The position numbers and the translations under genes were made by a program. A stretch of 64,000 bases of DNA from Otatea glauca. Lineage: Eukaryota > Streptophyta > Magnoliopsida > Poales > Poaceae. Under the pieces are notes generated by a model, which worked only from the letters and a program-made list of their open reading frames with translations, had not been told where the DNA came from and did no database searches. This document shows, in pieces, positions 60,808 through 64,000 of the stretch; position 1 is the stretch's first letter, and every line of letters starts with the position of its first letter. The stretch covers positions 67,433,078 to 67,497,077 of the forward strand of contig CM070711.1 of the NCBI GenBank assembly GCA_036346275.1. Reading direction: 5' to 3'.

Positions 60808-62790
60808 CTATCCCCACTGCTGCTGCGTGGGAGCGTAGCGAGGAACCGGCGCGTTAGGGCGAGACGCGGAAGGAGCCTCCTCAGTCCACTGTCCCCCCTG
60901 CAGCTGCGTGGGGGCGTGACGAGGCACCGGCGGGGTAGGGCGAGGTGCTGGGGCGCAGGGACGTGGTGTGCTGCGTCCGCCGACGTCTCCGCGCCCCCGG
61001 CAGGTGGCCAAGCGAGCCAACCGCCTCATCCTATCGAGGACCCGAGCCCAAGCTGTCTCGGACTCGGCGGTGGTCACCTGTATGCCCCCCCGTAGGCGCG
61101 TCAACATGGACACAGCCTCCACCTCAATCTCCCCATGAGCCGAGTCCGCATGTAACGCCGATTGTTATTACGTAATTTACATGAAAAGACGTGCCCATGT
61201 AGGTTCGATTGGGACACTTACGAGGCGTTGTCCCTCCGGGACATCTCGTGAAGGGTACGTGTCCGCTATCGATGCTAGCCGTGCGACGTCACGGTCTGGT
61301 GTGTACCCCACCGAGGCGAGTCGCGGGCGAACCACTCCATGTATCGATCGTACATGTCATGGTCGTCTGGCCGGTCTCGGTGACCCTCTCGTCGAGTCAA
61401 ACATCCCACCGCACGCCCATGGCTACATACGGTCGCGAATCGAGTGCCCATCGCAACACCCATCCGGTCATCTCGCAATGCAAAAACAGTGAGTACACAC
61501 CACATTAATTTCGCAAAGATGCGGAGTAGTAGTATCAGGGCAAGTACCTGTGAGCGCCACGTGCGACAACGTGACGAGGCGGTAAGGGAAAGGACTGGAA
61601 CAAGCCGAACTGCCGCAGCACTCGGTGTGGGGAGTACTCCTCGACACAAAGGTCAAAGACGAGAACCTTACGGGTGAGCCAGAAGGCCTCATCTCGCGTG
61701 CAAAGCACATAGACCCCGTGAGGTGCTCGGGCGTGGACGTCGTACGCGGTGTATGGCGTCCACCGCACGTCCTTGTCGTGGAGGCAGTCGAACTCCTTAA
61801 CGAACTCCTGGTAGGACCTCCTCACCTGCCGGTGCGCGTACCTCCGCTGCGAGGAAATAAGAAATGGCGAAGGTTATTCAAGTGCGTTAGTGGAGAAAAA
61901 GATACGAGGGAGCATACCTGTCGTCGGACCCAGTAGTGGCCTATAGTGGGCCAGTCCACCGGGTCGTCTCCGTAAAGGTCCTCGGGGTACGGTGTCGTGT
62001 CAACAACGAGCTCGCCGACGAGAAGCGCTCCAGACCACAATCGGAGGAGAGAACGCAACGACATCGCCGCGTCGTGCTCGCCGAGAGACGCGTCGCCGCA
62101 GACCTCTCAGACGTCGCCGCAAGCCCACCTGAGGCCCATGACCACTGCATCATCTGTTTACAAGGGGGGAGTTAGACGTGCTCCGCTGAGACGAGATTTG
62201 AACTGAGTGTGTTACCTCATCCACCGGGGTGTCGGCGATGTGCTGGGCGTACTCGATCAGGTGACGGTCCACCGTGTTCCCGTGGGAGGACGGGAACATC
62301 ACCCAACCGAACAACAAAAGGAGGTATGCCTCCAAGTGGCGGGCCACGTCCGCCTCCTCCGCGTGTGGGTGGAGAAGTTGAGCCTGCAGCGTTCGCAACA
62401 AACATTATCAGCAACTTAGCGCTTCTCTTTTAATTCGCAAAGAAAGAGGTACTCACCGTGGAATCGGCGCGTACGCCTTCGTCGGTCCATGGCGCTCAGC
62501 CTCCCTAAGGGGCTGGTAGGGGGCTGCCCGGGGGTGCCGCTGCACCACGGCGAAACGCGCGGACAACTCAGTGTGCCACGTGACGAAGGCGTCGTGCGGC
62601 ATGACTGTCGGACCCGCACAGGGGAGGCCTAAGAGGTACGACACGTCCCGCGGCGTCGAGCCATCTCTCCGCACGGAAGGTGGAACGTGTGCGTCTCCGG
62701 TCTCCACCGGTCCACGAGTGCGCGCAGCAGGACCGGTCGTACCGAACCGCGGACCTCCTTGCTCGCTAACGGGCGATCACCGCTCCACCA
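60808..62790 (-). pseudogene. Plant mobile domain (PMD) protein, degenerate
   Basis: Successive minus-strand segments match the PMD family (the 'phosphatase 7 long form' type, related to MAIN/MAIL1). In order: RALVDRWRPETHTFHLPCGE (near 62700), STPRDVSYLLGLPCAG, ARHLEAYLLLLFGWVMFPSS (near 62330), SLRSLLRLWSGALLVGELVV with VDTTPYPEDLY (62064-61930), RSYQEFVKEFDCLHDKDVRW and TPYTAYDVHARAPHGVYVLC (61825-61600), RVLRQFGLFQ, then a Pro/Arg-rich C-terminus (61122-60808). Frame changes are needed after HLPCGE (about 62655) and near 62100, so the copy looks broken unless the introns differ from my reading. PMD proteins act in silencing and genome stability and are often carried by MULE and gypsy elements. 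It lies between the transposase end and the GRF gene. Confidence 0.75.
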
Positions 62791-63401
62791 TCCTACAAAG
62801 AGGAAGTAAGCCACCGCCGCAACTTTGCATGTAGTGCATTGCGTCGTTAGAATTGCATTCACGGTAAGTACATGTACGTAAAAGAGTGCAAGCGTTCACG
62901 ACCACCGTGGAACCCAGCGTGGGTCGATGCGGCGCCTCCTTGGGCACCCGAGGTCGGAGTGTCCCTAGCTCTCGGTTCTCCTCTCGCGAGTACCTAGACC
63001 GGTGGGTCGATCGACGGTCACGCCCAGCACTCGAGGGCAAGGTCGCGCCATCGTGGCCTGTTACAAAGCAAATACAACAAATTTATCAGTAATTACATGT
63101 GCACACAAAATGAAATGCGAAATAACGAATTGTACTATACTCAACAAACAATACAACCGAGGTGCAGAGAGCCAAAAAAAATCTCATATTGCAAACATAC
63201 GAAAGACAAAGACATGTTCAACGAGGCACACAACTTCGAGAATTACATTATCCTCGTAGCTATTAACTGGTACATCGGAGAATTACATGATGCGAACAAC
63301 AACTTACTAGTACATTGAAAATTAAATCGAACATTACAACTTACATTATAACTTACCGATCCATTGAAAAATACAAGATGGGAACAACATGGAAAATTAC
63401 A

Positions 63402-64000
63402 TTATCCGCGGTTGCGACGCGTCTCGGACTCGTCCATATCGTTCCGAATGCGCCTTGTCCTTCGACGCCCGACCTTCATCTTCAACATTCGGATGTCCGG
63501 TACCCATCGATGGTCCGGAGGGGAGGCTGTTGTGAACGATCCATCCACTCGGTACCCGTACACCTCGTGATGCCACGTGTTGAGAACGCTCTGCTTGTAG
63601 TAGTATGGGGAGATGAACGGACGACATGATTGATGCGTCTCGGCGGCTGCGGCAATGATGTGCGAGCACGGCAAGTGCAGTAGGCGTGGTTTCTGGCAGG
63701 AGCACTCGCACTCAGCTGCTCGGAGTATGCACAGATGGGAAGTCCTCTCCGGTGGCACCCTGCGACCTCGGTCACCGCAGTGCACGTGGTATCTCCGTTC
63801 CATGCCACTCTCCAGTGTAACCCGATGCGTCTGCGCCTTTCTTGTTTTCTTGGACATGTAAGTAGACACAACAGTTGAGTACGACAGTCGATTGTCCGAC
63901 ATACATGCTGTGGAGGTCTTGTATCGCTCAATGAAATATCTCTGTGTCCCTAATAAGACACCTTCAACTATACCCACCAGTGGAAGGCATCTGGTGCCTT
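63402..64000 (-). CDS. MuDR-type transposase, C-terminal part with SWIM zinc finger (partial)
   Basis: The frame is open from the window edge at 64000 to a stop at 63402. Near its start it reads GVLLGTQRYFIERY, a region just after the catalytic domain in MULE transposases. The SWIM zinc finger follows: CECSCQKPRLLHLPCSHIIA (CxCx(n)CxH) at about 63710-63650, then YYYKQSVLNTWHHEVYGY. The C-terminus is rich in Arg/Lys (MLKMKVGRRRTRRIRN). Transposases of this family cut and join element ends; the catalytic Asp/Glu residues would lie upstream, outside the window. No break is visible in the part seen. Confidence 0.88.
   Translation of the reverse strand, partial: GTRCLPLVGIVEGVLLGTQRYFIERYKTSTACMSDNRLSYSTVVSTYMSKKTRKAQTHRVTLESGMERRYHVHCGDRGRRVPPERTSHLCILRAAECECSCQKPRLLHLPCSHIIAAAAETHQSCRPFISPYYYKQSVLNTWHHEVYGYRVDGSFTTASPPDHRWVPDIRMLKMKVGRRRTRRIRNDMDESETRRNRG

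Larger units (their letters stand above)
58687..64000 (-). mobile_element. Large coding MULE (partial, continues past the window)
   Basis: The left end at 58687 reads GAATTTTTTTCTTTAATATTTA, matching the terminus of the foldback element at 8491-9185, followed by a similar GCAAAACTACACGCCCGTCGCCC block. Inside, on the minus strand from the window edge inward, are the C-terminus of a MuDR-type transposase, a degenerate plant-mobile-domain gene and a GRF-type zinc-finger gene. The other terminus and most of the transposase lie beyond 64000. The left end is inferred from similarity to the foldback element, since no target duplication can be checked. Confidence 0.65.

Overview
This window looks like nuclear DNA of a grass, most likely panicoid. 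The clues are intron-rich plant genes with GT-AG splice sites, GC-rich first or last exons, and dense nested transposons of types common in Poaceae: CACTA, hAT, MULE, Ty3/gypsy solo LTRs and a Tat-lineage element with an antisense ORF. No bacterial-type gene, tRNA, rRNA or CRISPR array was recognised. The species cannot be named from the sequence alone.

Three protein-coding genes appear intact. (1) An integrin-linked-kinase-type ankyrin/Raf-like protein kinase, minus strand, 2982-6482; 12 exons join in frame to 473 aa. (2) A CAD1/NSL1-type MACPF-domain protein, plus strand, 46226-49386; 6 exons, 552 aa. (3) An NPF (NRT1/PTR) transporter, NPF4-like, plus strand, with exons from about 51556 to 55067; its first exon is uncertain. 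Just downstream of the transporter is a broken oil-body-associated protein (OBAP) gene, 55504-56349.

The rest is mobile or repetitive DNA. Left arm: a non-autonomous hAT (148-1808) with a perfect 8-bp target duplication, and a 695-bp foldback MULE (8491-9185) with a 10-bp target duplication. From 13077 to 19671 lies a CACTA-type element carrying intron-containing fragments of two unrelated housekeeping genes, eIF3 subunit A and CNOT11, plus a GC-rich exon. Middle: a second CACTA (24536-26402) sits in the first codons of a chromovirus-like gag. This is followed by a polypurine tract and a long LTR (26813-35680), into which a solo LTR of a related family inserted in the opposite orientation (29456-32546, target duplication CAATG). 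Next comes a decayed Tat-lineage Ty3/gypsy element (35681-44347) that lacks reverse transcriptase but keeps gag, protease, integrase and an antisense accessory ORF.

Right arm: from 58687 to beyond the window end is a large MULE, minus strand. It carries the C-terminus of a MuDR-type transposase (SWIM zinc finger), a degenerate plant-mobile-domain (PMD) gene and a two-exon GRF-type zinc-finger gene. Its terminal sequence is of the same family as the foldback element at 8491-9185, so the window may hold both a coding element and a non-coding relative.

The most unusual structures are the two-gene capture inside the CACTA element, with a possible in-frame exon junction; the MULE with three coding units; the pair of duplicated 54-nt exons at the 5' side of the NPF gene; and the antisense gene of the Tat element with a duplicated hairpin and TATA region upstream. 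All exon joins were read by eye and none is backed by transcript data.
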